This document shows, one piece after another, positions 35,801 to 46,149 of a DNA stretch of 64,000 nucleotides (positions are counted from its first letter, which is position 1; each line of letters starts with the position of its first letter). The position numbers and the translations under genes were made by a program. The stretch is from Siderastrea radians. Lineage: Eukaryota > Cnidaria > Anthozoa > Scleractinia > Rhizangiidae. Below the pieces are notes generated by a model that had not been told where the DNA came from, searched no databases, and was given only the letters and a program-made list of their open reading frames with translations. Where the stretch lies: positions 11,121,130-11,185,129 of the forward strand of contig OZ024898.1 of the NCBI GenBank assembly GCA_964017195.1, read 5' to 3'.

Positions 35801-38800
35801 TCCTGGTGAACCTGCAGTGGCGTCTTCCAACAACAAGTTACTTGCCAACCAAGTTAGAAGTACGCCAGTATTTCAGGCAGGTACTGAGACAAGAGAGAGA
35901 TCAGGTGCAATCTTTAAGAGGTATCTAGATGTGCAGTCAAGTTCTTCACAAGCACACAACAGGCCTCTTGGAAATTCGCTTAGTTACCCTGTGCCAAAGA
36001 GCAAGTCCATGGAGGGAATTGCAACGGCAGGCCTCACCAGTAAGTTCCAGTTCAGGCCACAGAAGATTTTGGAAGCTGCCAAGCGAATTGGGCAAGGAAG
36101 TAAGAGTGGATCGATGGAGAGTCTGGACGTGCTGCCTACCGATAAAGGGAAGAAACAGGGAAATGTGAAGAAACTACTAAAAGAGTCATCCATTCCTGTT
36201 GTGGGTGGCAATCCCGAGAAACAGAAAGCTGACCCTATCAGCATGAAGAGAGATTCTCCAGTAACACAACCTCTGAAACCAGATGAACCATGCACAGTCT
36301 CTCAAATGGACCAACCAAGTAATCTTGACAATAGGGCCCTTACTGAAGGGGCCTCCAGTGGATCAGATCTGCAGTGTCCCCTTTCTGATGCCATTCTTGC
36401 TTTGCTCTGTGAGCTCCTAAAAGATCGTGGTTCATGGTTGACAGTGGATCGAGTGCAGCAGGGGTTTTCAGGAACGTTGGGAGGACTCCTTGAATGGTAT
36501 GGAATAATTGATTCATACATAAAGTGTAAAGTAGTTTGAGGACCTTTTAAGTAGCTTAAATTTAGTGATCTGAAAAAGTTTTTTATGTACTGGAAATTCT
36601 TTAGAAGCCTTGGTTACAATAACTTACAATAAAACAACAGGTTTTTAATCTCACCAAAAAAGTTGGAAAGGTCTTGAAAGTCAAGTCGTGAGCAGAAATA
36701 ATCGTAGTGATTGGCTAAAAATTGGTTCCGATAGAAGTGATGGCTTTAAGGTTAAAACCGGAGAAACAGTGAGGAGTCTGGTACATGATTGTCTGGTTGT
36801 TGGTTTGTAGCGGGGCATATAGGGAAATTTACTGACCAGGTAAAAATACTTAGGTTCGACCTAAAAGGAGATGAGGAAGTGAATTCACCAGATTTGCAGA
36901 ACCAAATTACTGCAAGGGTTACTAACGACAGGAAGGGCGCGGTGGTGTAGTGGTTAGCGCATTGGACTTAAGTGAATTCACCAGATTTGCAGAGCTAAAT
37001 TATGGCAAGGGTTACTAACGACAAGAAGGGCGCGGTGGTGTAGTGGTTAGCGCATTGGACTTAAGTGAATTCACCAGATTTGCAGAGCTAAATTATGGCA
37101 AGGGTTACTAACGACAGGAAGGGTGCGGTGGTGTAGTGGTTAGTGCATTGGACTTCAGAACTGAGGTCCGGTGGTTCGACACCCAGTCTCTGCCATTGTG
37201 TTGTTTCCCTAGTCAAGAAACTTTACCGCACATTGTCTCTCTCCACCCAGGTGTATAAATGGGTATTGGCGACATACTGCTGGGGGTAGCCCTGTGATGG
37301 ACAAGCATCCCACCCAGGGGGGAGTAGGCGAGTAGCACTGAATACTCTCAGTTGTCTCATGCTACAGAAACCGGGTTAAGGACAAGGGTTTGTGAAAAGA
37401 TATGTCACAGGATTAAACTCTGCAGTACATGTGAGGTGCAGTTGACCACAGGTCACCCACTTGGCTGACACTTTAGTCCGGTTCCTGTGGCATAAAACAA
37501 CTACAGGTATCACTTCTCCCCTCCCCCAACCCCTCCCCCCTGGGTGGAATGCTAATCCATCCCAAGGGTACCCCCAACCTATTGTTAGGATTCCCGTACA
37601 GTTCGCGGGTACCCACCCATTGGCCGTTTTATAGTAGAGACATATTAAATCCATCTAGAATGAACTTGGGCATACATTTACAACTTGTGTCTTTTAAGAA
37701 AAGATGGAATATTCAACATGTCGCGAGCGTGGGGCAAAGAAAAAATCTGAGTCCCCGACGGGAATTGAACCCATGACCTTCCGTAACACCGGTCGGACGT
37801 TCTAACCACTCTGACTGAGCTACTGGGAGACTCGTGGCAAGCATAGGTCACATTTACTGAGTTCGTGGTGACATGCGTCCTGCATACTGCTAGGATCAGC
37901 AATGTCGAAGTGCCCTATAGTGCCCTTTTAGTTTGTCCAGCATTAAGGCAGGCACAAGATGGATCTCGCATCTAGACGAACTCGTCTACACAACTGGAAA
38001 TGTCTGCTCAAGTTCGTCCCATACGGATTATGCTCCTCTAGTATCAAAACACCCATTTGGCTATAAAGAGAGAGAAAGAGAGACTAAGCTTAGTTAAGTT
38101 TTTTTCCTCAGAAATAACATCACCTCATGAGCCATGAGCCGCTGACGTTCGGTTCTGCCAACCAAAAGTTAAAAAAAATGAAATGAAAATATTGTCACTT
38201 TTATCGGAATTATAAGGAAGCGTTTCATGTTCTAATGTGAGTTGTTCTTTTGAAACGGGAAGGTGTGTTCAAAGCGGAATAGATGACATAACAAGCGATG
38301 ACTCGTGGGCGCTGTATCTTGACAAGCTAAACGAGGTGATATGGCCAGATGGAAAGCTAGCTGAAGATGCAAAGAAACCTAAATCAGAGATCGAAAAGTC
38401 GCGAACAAGGAAAGATGCTGTGCAAGCACTTATGGATGCCTTCCCGGGTGGGTCTATAATAGGATTCATGTTCATCTTGTGCTTACCTTATTATAGGGAA
38501 ATAAAGGTTCAGGGGAACCCAACGGTTCGTTTCGGCGAATGTCTGTTCGGTAAGGCCTAAATCGCCTGAGATATTCGGATCTAATTGCAGTGAAAACTAG
38601 AGATTTATTTGGCGAAACAATCACCACAGACTTTCGTAGCAAGCGGATTGATTAATTCCTATTGTTTTCGGAGGGACAAGTATGTCGTTTAGAGTGCAAA
38701 ATAAGGTAGCTAGGATTTTCGGAGAGCTATCAGCAGCTTGGAAATTCGGCGGATAGGATCCTGTTTCCTAAACTTTTCTGCGGCCTAAATTTCCTGCTAA

Positions 38801-40835
38801 AAACTCCGAACAGATCAACCTGTGTTAGCTGACACAAGTATGTCTTTAAAAAGCTCTGAAACAATCTAAGAAAGTAGAAAATGATATTTGAAGTATTTCG
38901 CTAAAACTTTCTCGTTGAGAACTCCTGACGGTTGAAGTAACGCAACGTAAATTAACGCGAATTTAATGGAAAATTACTCCAAATTAACGCAAAAGAGGGG
39001 GTAGATAGAACTTCAAAAGGAGGGAAATTGACGCCATTAACACAAAGTAACAGTTTATGGTATTAACTGGAAGAAATTTACAGATCTACAGGTGTGTAGG
39101 GCAATTTATGGACAGCTTAACTTGGGAAAGATTCAAATACAGTACGCGGGAAAAGGAAAGCTATTGTTTTCTAGGAATGAAGAATGTCTGCACTGGATCC
39201 ACAATTTGGGATTAAAATGATGGAAATTAAGGTCACGGAAATTATGCTCCACTTAATTAACAACGCGGAAATTAACGCTCAGTCACGCAATGCTAATTGG
39301 GGAGAAGTGATGCGTGATAAACCATGCAATGCCTGCTAAGGAGACAACAGAGAAATCTGATCTACTATTGACTGCATTCTAGGTTTCATCAGGCTGTTAA
39401 TCGGTCCCAGAGTTTACCACCAGACAGCTGTTAATGTTATCGACTCACTACAGTACCCACAACTAAACAAGTAAGTATATTAAACATAGAGAAGGCATAT
39501 AGATGCGTAGATGTCTGTTGGACTTTCGAGCTCTCCACCTGCGATACAAATTAACTCCCTACACTATGACGTTAAAATTTGATTTACCGATTAAAAACAA
39601 ACTAAACACGCTTGTTAAGGGCGGTGCCTCCTTTTGTTACTGAGCATACGTTCTGCGCATCTCGGCTCGGGTCTGAGATATTCAAGTTGCCTATTAAGAC
39701 AAAGGCATTTTTGCGCAGTTTATGACTATGTGAAAAAAGCAGATCTTAGCAAGTGCTATCAGAATCCAAAAAGAAAATCGGGGGTAACTGCGCATTCTTG
39801 AGAAATAGTTGAGCCTAACTTTCGAAAAAAAATGCCATACATTCTTTGTATTTTAAAGCCTTTTTAGAATTATGGTTGCTTAGTTATCTCTGAAAAATGC
39901 GTGGTTACCCACTTTTTTTCTTTTTAGATTCCAGAAACCCTTGCTAAGATCTGCTTTTCCCCCATAGTCATAACCTTTGCAAAAATACTTCTATATTACA
40001 TTCTTTGTTGTTGTTTAGTGCTGGCAGTGTCACAGGGTGCAGAGGAGTCATATTTGACCGTAATGCTGGCTAAATTCATCGCGCAAATCGATCTTGTTTT
40101 GAATTCAAAACAATGAACGTGCCTGAACAAAGCATGCTATCTAGTTACGCGTCTGGTGAAATTCTATCCGCAAGACAAAAGGCCGACAAGGGAAGAAACC
40201 AAAACCACGTGACTCGTTCGATGTGGACCGTAACATACTGGTGACGGAAATGGAAGAGGATTTTCTGCATGCTGAGAGGAAGTGAAATCAATTCAAATTC
40301 AAAACAACAGCTGATCTTGACTGATCAGCCGGTAGTTCGTACAACGATGGGAAACATTCTTGCTTTCGTCCCTTGTCTCTTTCTTTACTGTTAGTCGGCT
40401 GTTAGTTACTGGTGATACGCCCACAGTAACTGCTGTATGCGGTTTTCGTCATGCGGGTGGCATTTCACCAGACGCGTAACCAGATAGCATGATGCTTTGT
40501 TCAGTCACGTTTATTGTTTTGAATCAACAAGATCGATTTGCACGATGAATATTTAGCCAGCATTACGGTCAAATATGACTCCTCTGCGCCCTGTGACAGT
40601 GTACGTTCTGACGAATGTAAAGCTCTCTGTTGAGCTATGAAATGTAACGTGATTCCAAAAGAAAATCCAGCCGTGCGAAACGCCAATTAGCTTGGTTACA
40701 ATAATGTTCCATGTCAGTGCGGAAAGTAAGGAAAGCGTAAGAAAGTATTTCTTGGATGGGTTACTTGGCTTTAAATGCTGTGGAACGCGAAATTGGTGGA
40801 AGTAGCTATTGGAATGTGGTAGGCACAGGCAAAGG

Positions 40836-40898
<63 letters not shown>

Positions 40899-41722
40899 TA
40901 TGGGATAATGTATATAAAGTAAAGATAGTTCTGTACTTTTTTCTGTTTTTCTAAGGGGAAATAATTCACCTGATAGGGTACCTCTGGTTAACCTATATAG
41001 GTTATCTGCAAAACCGTGGTAATTCAAATGCAGTGCGGTGGAAAATTCGGCAGCCTGTTTGTTTGCATTCCAGTTGGGGTACACGTATAGGGTATGCGAT
41101 TACTGAATGCTGTATCGATTTATCGATTTATCGCATTCAATGAAGATTAATTTACATTTTGGTGCTCAGCACGGGAAAACGTAATCCTTTCGCGAGTATT
41201 TGAGCAGACGATTTCTTCTTTGGGAAAAGTAATTCGCAGTTGACAGCTTCAAAATAACCTATGAAGTATGTGTGCGCGCTGGATCGCGCCATTGATTTCT
41301 TGCTTACCCTTTACGCGTAGCCTGAATGCGATGCAGACAAACAGGTTATCGCTTTTTTTTGCTATATGCGTATGCTGCAAATAATCCCCCCCCCCCCTTT
41401 TCGGAAAAAAGAAAATAAAAGAAACAACAGGTTACACCGCTATCTACGCTAGACCATTTGGATTGATAACAGTCTGTCTTTGTCCAATAAATCTATTAAT
41501 TGTGAACGTCAAATCTGAATCTCCGTTTTTCCTAAAATCCTCTAGGATTCTCATCCCGGCGTTGCTTTTTCTTTACCAACATTTTGACATATTGTAATTA
41601 ACTATACTATTTTTCTTCTTAGGATCTTGTTTTACACTTTGCTGGAGCTGTTGTTCTCAGAATTTGTTCCAGAAATTCAGGAGACCTTGCAGTTCTACAG
41701 GCGCGTTACTGCACAGAATTAA
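27127..41722 (+). CDS. SNX19: Sorting nexin 19 (PXA-PX-Nexin_C), complete ten-exon gene
   Basis: Ten exons (27127-29835, 30733-30982, 31911-32008, 33137-33280, 34122-34179, 34651-34754, 35517-36496, 38263-38447, 39383-39470, 41623-41722) sum to 4716 nt. That gives 1571 residues and a stop, with all phases matching. Layout: hydrophobic anchor at about residues 13-58; PXA domain at about 85-290 (IRDFIRTWYENV, TGRFILREILTVQILEPL, DPDWI); a long Ser/Glu-rich linker to about 870; PX domain at about 880-1050 with RRYREF at 964-969; then RVDK and a second linker; Nexin_C from CPLSDAILALL (about 1405) to the end. No RGS domain is present, which separates it from SNX13/14/25. Human SNX19 (about 990 residues) shares the order and the DPDWI and RVDK blocks, so this copy is longer mainly through its linkers. 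SNX19 in vertebrates sits at ER-endolysosome contacts (established). AATAAA follows at 41727. Confidence 0.93.
30398..30650 (+). repeat. tRNA-derived SINE, family 1, full-length-like copy
   Basis: The head gcactgtggtgtaggggtta holds a pol III A-box (GTGGTGTAGGGG) and ggttcaactccc is the B-box. The tail continues ctctacacccaggtgtataa, then gactagcatcccatcc. It is in SNX19 intron 1, same strand as the gene. A second copy is at 37121. Confidence 0.85.
30733..30982 (+). CDS. SNX19: SNX19 exon 2: PX core with RRYREF
   Basis: The acceptor is ctttggtag. Encodes YDVRIWHEVY, a charged insertion (KNEAKKERMKRR, NEQDDEE) and INRRYREFMELHNRL. The Arg-Arg-Tyr-Arg-Glu-Phe core is the phosphoinositide-site motif of PX domains. 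Ends in phase 1. Confidence 0.92.
31911..32008 (+). CDS. SNX19: SNX19 exon 3: PX proline loop and helix
   Basis: The acceptor is ctggtttcag. Encodes (D)ILKPNRKYNLPFGRLDPHV and RRELLENYLR. The site corresponds to the PX loop and following helices. Donor GTGAGT, phase 0. Confidence 0.9.
32327..32538 (-). repeat. MITE family A, copy 6
   Basis: Begins ttaacccgttaagcc and ends gggcttaaagggttaa. Contains aaattctccttactagtttc. In SNX19 intron 3. Confidence 0.8.
32585..32818 (-). repeat. MITE family A, copy 7 (diverged)
   Basis: Starts taacccttag, contains aattctcccaactggtgtta and gtgaggagaatatgcatg, and ends caatggttta. Copies 6 and 7 lie side by side only about 50 bp apart. Confidence 0.6.
33137..33280 (+). 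CDS. SNX19: SNX19 exon 4: end of PX and linker
   Basis: 48 codons, SLISKPHLRNSEDLKQFLGV ... VPRVDK, flanked by ttacag and gtagtg. The NSEDLKQFL helix matches the last PX helix in SNX19 proteins. Confidence 0.9.
33340..33650 (+). repeat. MITE family B-like fragment
   Basis: Starts gtttaaccgtttgactccta, like the left end at 2549. The right end is not clear. In SNX19 intron 4. Confidence 0.45.
34122..34179 (+). CDS. SNX19: SNX19 exon 5 (58 bp)
   Basis: Encodes MLSRQMTKVIDSIKTAFDS after acceptor acccacaag. Vertebrate SNX19 has a similar DTLKTAF segment directly after RIDK, which supports this tiny exon. Phase 1 out. Confidence 0.85.
34236..34590 (-). repeat. Foldback family O, copy 2
   Basis: Starts gtagatcttagcaagg and contains cctttctaagatctgc. 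The right extension ends gcagtaacaaaaggaggcac, which is the reverse complement of the left part of copy 3 at 39619. In SNX19 intron 5. Confidence 0.8.
34651..34754 (+). CDS. SNX19: SNX19 exon 6 (104 bp linker)
   Basis: Encodes (V)EGEENTSEEYSAVADYKAV ... NKSP between ttattgtcag and gtgagt. Hydrophilic; no domain. Confidence 0.85.
35517..36496 (+). CDS. SNX19: SNX19 exon 7: long linker and start of Nexin_C
   Basis: The acceptor is ttttttttag. 326 codons: an EEFAPPTPPSPMSSF proline stretch, basic Ser-rich segments (KSKSMEGI, SKSGSMESL), then CPLSDAILALLCELLKDRGS and GTLGGLLEW, the opening helices of Nexin_C. The donor is TG|GTATGG, phase 2. The open frame continues 14 codons past it before a stop. 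Confidence 0.9.
36880..37400 (+). repeat. SINE family 1 copy preceded by two tandem 92-93 bp units
   Basis: Units start gtgaattcaccagatttgca at 36880, 36972 and 37065. Each contains host-like flank plus the SINE head gcggtggtgtagtggttag up to ggacttaa. Only the third continues into the whole SINE body (to about 37380). The A-box is in all three; the B-box (gtggttcgacaccc) only in the last. Confidence 0.85.
37490..37590 (-). repeat. SINE family 1 tail fragment, reversed
   Basis: ctgggtggaatgctaatcca followed by tcccaagggtaccccca matches the SINE 3' part in reverse. Confidence 0.55.
37660..37870 (-). repeat. tRNA-derived SINE, family 2
   Basis: On the - strand the head reads tctcccagtagctcagtcag, and the B-box is gggttcaattcccgtc. 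The body runs cagattttttctttgccc, then cgcgacatgttgaat. It looks tRNA-like but is followed by a SINE body, so it is not called a tRNA gene. In SNX19 intron 7. Confidence 0.8.
38263..38447 (+). CDS. SNX19: SNX19 exon 8: Nexin_C middle
   Basis: The acceptor gggaag completes Trp. Encodes YLDKLNEVIWPDGKL and KSRTRKDAVQALMDAFP, matching the 'WPGG.L' and 'LL...P' blocks of Nexin_C. Donor GTGGGT, phase 1. Confidence 0.9.
38943..39283. repeat. Dispersed repeat rich in AAATTAACGCG, copy 2
   Basis: Same strand and order as 9545-9975: taacacaaagtaacag, tctacaggtgtgtag, ctggatccacaatttggga, caacgcggaaattaacgc. In SNX19 intron 8. Confidence 0.7.
39383..39470 (+). CDS. SNX19: SNX19 exon 9: Nexin_C
   Basis: The acceptor is tgcattctag. 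Encodes (G)FIRLLIGPRVYHQTAVNVI ... PQLNK with donor GTAAGT, phase 2. It corresponds to the 'LGxxxxxxG...LQ.P..N+H' stretch in human SNX19. Confidence 0.9.
39612..39998 (+). repeat. Foldback family O, copy 3
   Basis: The left part is gtgcctccttttgttactga. Then agcagatcttagcaag is mirrored by cttgctaagatctgct. In SNX19 intron 9. Confidence 0.8.
40025..40601. repeat. Large inverted repeat, ~140 bp arms, ~295 bp loop
   Basis: The left arm 40025-40164 (cagtgtcacagggtgcagag ... gcgtctggtgaaat) is repeated in reverse at 40459-40601 with scattered mismatches and small indels. The loop shows no ORF of note. It looks like a foldback transposon in SNX19 intron 9. Confidence 0.85.
40839..40895. repeat. 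(AAT)n microsatellite
   Basis: Nearly perfect AAT repeat of about 19 units in SNX19 intron 9. It yields artefactual poly-Tyr and poly-Leu frames on the - strand. Confidence 0.95.
41623..41722 (+). CDS. SNX19: SNX19 exon 10: C-terminus and stop
   Basis: The acceptor is ttttcttcttag. Encodes (K)ILFYTLLELLFSEFVPEI ... RVTAQN and TAA at 41720-41722. Confidence 0.9.
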
Positions 41723-41726
41723 CTAA

Positions 41727-41732
41727 AATAAA
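41727..41732 (+). terminator. Candidate SNX19 polyadenylation signal AATAAA
   Basis: AATAAA lies 5 bp after the stop codon. This would make a very short 3' UTR; a later signal may be used instead. Confidence 0.35.
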
Positions 41733-42543
41733 TATCGAATACATGACTAAAACAAAACTAACGTCAGCGGGCTTACTATTCTTTTCCATATGTAACAAGC
41801 CCTGGGGAAAAAACTTGATTGGCATGCTTACTGAAACTGCTCGCAGGCGCGCAAAAACGCCTTGCTAGCCACGCTTTGTTAGTCACGAAGAAGAGAGCAC
41901 GAGGCAAAGCCAAGATCATCACATCACGCCAGTCATATGAACAAACATGCACAACGCAGTGAACCAATCACAAAACTCACTGCAAAACCCACAACCGTTA
42001 CCAAAGAGGGAAAAACGGTAACCAGTTCCAAGCGCGGGAAAATATGCAACAAATGCTAAGCGCGGGAAAATGCAAGTCATTTGGTTTTTATTTTGGTTTA
42101 CTGCGATTAGCTTCAAGAAAAATCACTATGTTTCCCTTTATCCTCTTCTGGTTAGAACACGTGTCAATTTTTTAACCAGTCTTAGCTTAGTGTAGTTTAC
42201 TTAGCACACACCAAAGCCAACTTGATTGCTTGAACAGTCTCTCAGCTGAAAACGTTCTAAAGATTCAAAGAAAAACCTCGAACTAGTGCCGCGACAACTT
42301 GCATAGGTTACATTAAATAATTTTGTTAAGACTTCTTGGGGAAGGTTTTGAAACTAGTTGCACGTTTACGCACTAAATACTACTAATAGTAGTCAGTCAG
42401 TCTTAAATGCAAGATAATGCAGATAGGGATAACAATGCCTCTTCTAAGTTTTTCTTAAGTCTGCATTTTGAATTTGGCATGAAAAGAAAAACCACCGAAA
42501 CGATTGAAAAAAACAACTTAAAATTAGCAAAACCTCTGAATTG
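41733..42543. other. SNX19 3' flank, no gene seen
   Basis: Intergenic. A short direct duplication (agcgcgggaaaat) lies at about 42031-42071. Nothing else recognised. Confidence 0.5.
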
Positions 42544-42896
42544 AAGGGGTTATTTCACGAGGATTTTGCTATTTTAGGTCAATTCTGTGCTAAAATCATA
42601 ACCTAGTGCCTTCACTCATACACAAAATGCTCCTGTAAAAGATATCAAATGAATTTTACTAGGGAGAGCTAACCACAATAATTTTTTTGGTGATTTTTAA
42701 GAACAAAGCATCAAAACTTGAAAAAATTTGGCCCAGTTTTTTCAAGTTTCAATCCATTTCCATCCTTGCCATCGCTAGGACAGACAACAGGAAACAGTTT
42801 CAGGGCTGTAAGATAGTCTTTTTTTGGAATACAATTGATGCGAAGATACTTTTTAGCTTTTTAAAAAGGTACTAAAATAGCGTGACATAGCCCCTT
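42544..42896. repeat. TIR repeat with AAGGGG(T/C)TATxTCACG ends
   Basis: Left aaggggttatttcacg and right cgtgacatagcccctt are imperfect inverses. A partial relative (ttaaaggtgctatgtcac) occurs at about 47721. The interior has no gene. Confidence 0.65.
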
Positions 42897-45380
42897 AAAA
42901 TCCCTTTATCTTGCCTAGATGCGGAGCTGGTTTTTGCAATCGTTTCCTTGGTGGCAAGGTCGTCTTGCGTACTGAGACGTATAGGCATATAGAGACATCT
43001 AAAGACGTCTGTGAAAATTTCAAAATTCATATGGCGACCTGTTTTTCAAGGAGCGATATTCGCAAAACTTACATTTTGCCAGTTTTGAGAACTTTTCTGA
43101 TGAAAAAGCGCGTTTGTTGTTTCCGTACCGTGACATCAGATTTTCAAAATGCAAAATTGGAATTGGTCTATTTTTCTTACACTTACCATTCGTGTTATTG
43201 AGGATAACTTGTGTAGGCTGGGATAATATGTTTATGGCATTGATCACAGTAGAATACCTGTATCTAATGGATTATTTATTTTAGGTATAAATGCCTAGTT
43301 AACAGAGCGTAATTGTTTTCAAGAGTTCTAACTTATATGGTGGCATAAAGTAAAGTAAATGTTATATTAATACATTATTTCCAAATTGAAAAATGAGATA
43401 TTGCAAATAAGCGTTAAAATATGTTCGTATGTTGATTTGTTTTAGTGGATTGCTCAACTGAAAAACTCACTTTCTGTTCTTGTCTTTTTAAATGCGATGC
43501 AAGATTTTCGGATTTTTTTAACATTCATATTGGTATTTCATTTTATTTTTCTAGCCCAGCAGAGAAGGCAACCCTGAAATTCATGTAAAAGTAAGCTCTT
43601 GCCGACTTCTCTGGAAAGGGCACCCAAAAAATTATTATAATTTTACCGAACACTGTTCCATAAGTGTTTCTTCTGGGTTAACACTATCGGTGAATAATTG
43701 CTGACACATCAGTAGTGATTTCAAAGTTAGACTTCGTCGTGTCTATTTTGATTTTGATTTGGGTTATTGATTCAGAGATGCCAAGCTTCTAAGGCCTTCC
43801 CTTTCTTTCTTTTCCGCGGGGAGCCTGATGTGAGGTCTCCTTGAGCGCGTGAAGCCTGGGGCGATTTAGTGACGTCACCGCTCAAACTTCATTAACAAGA
43901 AGTTGACGGAAAACGTACGTATATTGATTAAGTTGTATTTAAGATTAACAAAGAATATTACATTCGCCCATACATTGTTGAATATTCAAATTACAGTGAA
44001 TTTATTTTATTTAAGAAATATTGAAATTATGATTTATAAATTATTGGTAGCTACATGACTGTAGACCGTAACAGAGAATTATTAAATGTTTATGCCAATA
44101 TCCAGTGTGTGTACTTTTTATTTAAACTAAGTATCAAATACGAGTGTGAGTGTTTCATGCAAACACCAAGAAGTATGTCGTTGTCAAGTTATTTTAACCG
44201 ACTTCGAGCTGTTTGGATACTTGATGAATCATTCTTTCAAGTGTTTGATAAAGCTTCTCAAAGCATTAATAATTCTTGGAGAAATTCAAAGCGACAGCTC
44301 GTAAATCTTTAAGCTAATCAAGATCAGGTATCCAACCCACCATCACGGTGGTGATTTCCTATGTTTTCTCTTTACGAGCTTTTAATGAGTTTGAGAATAC
44401 CAGTTTCCAATCTGGGAGAAACCTTTATGGCTGATCATCACTGATGAAGCACTTGATATATATGTACCGAAATAGCCACTGAAAAGCAACGCTGACCCTA
44501 TAGCCTGAAATAAACACTAAAAAGAATACCGAGTAACATTTCACTTGCTTTGCCTGCTGTTAAAAAGCAACAGTAGCTGGATATTCAAAACACCATGGGG
44601 ATGTGAACTCAAGATCGGCAGTCATGACCACTTTGTCAAAACAAAGGTCTTTTCACGTCTGAGAGGACGATATTTGCGATGTTCTATTTGAACACACGCA
44701 GACTCGTTCCCTGGGAAAGCATTGATGAGAAAGCATTGCATCAAGGGAAGGTCGAACGAAAATCGGGAACGTCCCTAGTTTTTATTCCTCCTTCCCAGCA
44801 TCCCCTACAACGCTCGCCATGACATCATTTCTCCCCAGCCTTCCAGTGACAAGTAGGGAGTGGGAATGAAACTGGTATACACGTGTTTTTCTTGTCAACC
44901 TTAATGTTTTTCTCTTCGGAGATAGATTCAGTTTTTTTTCTGCAAATAGTTTCAATTGTTTTATTTATCCAACATGGTCACCGTGAAAACTCTCTATTGG
45001 GCAGTGTAATATTTGGAACAGAGCTAGAGAAGTCTTGGATCATACAAATGTCTTTCTATATATTACTGTTGATTATCAGACAAGCAAATGACGTGGAGGA
45101 AAACCAAGGCCCTGCAATATTTTGCCTCATCAACAACAGTATGTGAAGACTACAGTCAAAGCTTGATAGAAAGCGCGTATACCTCAGGAACTGAATTTTA
45201 TGCAAAAGAATTAAACAGGTTTATTTAACAACTCAGAAGAATAATGCGGATAAAAAGACTTTTTTACGTTACGTTCTGGGCCATAGGACGTCTTTGAGTT
45301 CAGTTTTAGCCTAATTTTGGTATGAAAATATCGCCTCATTGGCACCTCCCTGTAAATACTAAAAATGTAAATGTTTTGTT
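42897..45380. other. Intergenic, no gene supported
   Basis: AT-rich. A segment around gacgttctgggccataggacg and ggcacctccctgtaaat (45190-45370) recurs in diverged form at 48060-48215, so it is a dispersed repeat. Short open frames lack family features. Confidence 0.5.
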
Positions 45381-45382
45381 TA

Positions 45383-45475
45383 TAGTGGATGTGTGCTTAG
45401 ATACCAAGCTAGTTTACAGGCACAAATCAGAAACAAATAATAGAAATTAAACATAACGGGTTGAAAATCCCAACT
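45383..45475 (-). repeat. SINE family 3 tail fragment
   Basis: tagtggatgtgtgcttaga, then accaagctagtttacaggca and aacgggttgaaaatccc match the copy at 55190-55400. Only the 3' tail is present. Confidence 0.65.
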
Positions 45476-45502
45476 GTACTGACAACCAGCATGCGTATCA
45501 TG

Positions 45503-45662
45503 TACTATTTCAAAAACGAGTGCGAGTGTTTCATCACGATTTGCAAACACGAGAAAACAGATGAAAGCACGAGACCGCTTCGGCCGAGTGCTTTTATTGT
45601 TTTTGAGTGTTTGGAAATTGTGATGAAACACGATGCACGAGTTTTTGAAATGACTTCTCTAA
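45503..45662. repeat. Foldback element (CAAAAACGAGTGCGAGTGTTTCATCA)
   Basis: Left atttcaaaaacgagtgcgag and right gcacgagtttttgaaat are inverted. Inside, tgtttcatcacgattt is mirrored by aattgtgatgaaaca. Confidence 0.75.
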
Positions 45663-45861
45663 AGAAACAATACGAAATTATGCAGTGTTGTATTTTTTCC
45701 CATTTTCTTTAAAATGCCTTGTATGTGTGATTTGTTGTGTTCAGTCGGCATTCATTGTATTTGTGAGCTTTTGTTTTTAATTATCCAATAGTTTCGCGTT
45801 GCACCAAATTTGTATTCCAAAAGCGTTGTGAACTTGAAGTGATTTACATATTGTTTTTGCC

Positions 45862-46149
45862 ATGGCCGAAGGAAGGTTTCGCTGCCCGAAAACAATCGAG
45901 GAAGAAGAACTTTGCGTAGAAAGAGCAGTACCGAAGTCTACCAGATATAAAAATAACTGGGCAGTAGGCATTTTGAGGATTGGCAACGAGTGCGAAGTGT
46001 CAAGTCTCCAATACTCGAAGTTGGTGGAGTTTTTAAAGAGGATGAATTGCACAAAGTTCAGCCGCTTACTCAGCCCAGAGATGGACGCATTGACGCTCAA
46101 CTACTGGTTATCCAACTACTGTTTATTAAAAATTAATGATTCATGTTAA
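45862..46149 (+). pseudogene. N-terminal fragment of a DUF3504/Crypton-like tyrosine recombinase
   Basis: Reads MAEGRFRCPKTIEEEELCV, then AVPKSTRYKNNWAVGIL, then LSPEMDALTLNYWLSNY. These three blocks are the usual N-terminal order in the cnidarian DUF3504-containing recombinase family (related to ZMYM2/QRICH1 and KCTD1 tails). The frame stops just after the NYWLS block. The catalytic part is therefore absent at this site. Confidence 0.75.

Noticed and set aside
36880..37400. CRISPR-like array (three regular repeats)
   Set aside because: The units are 92-93 bp, adjacent without spacers, and contain a SINE head. The genome is eukaryotic.
37745..37835. tRNA gene on the - strand
   Set aside because: The A- and B-boxes are good, but the sequence runs on into a SINE body and the anticodon arm does not pair. 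Called a tRNA-derived SINE.
40553..41084. Poly-Tyr and poly-Leu proteins on the - strand
   Set aside because: They are readthrough of the AAT microsatellite at 40839-40895.
45503..45712. Small protein at 45461-45712
   Set aside because: The frame covers an inverted-repeat element, which explains its openness.
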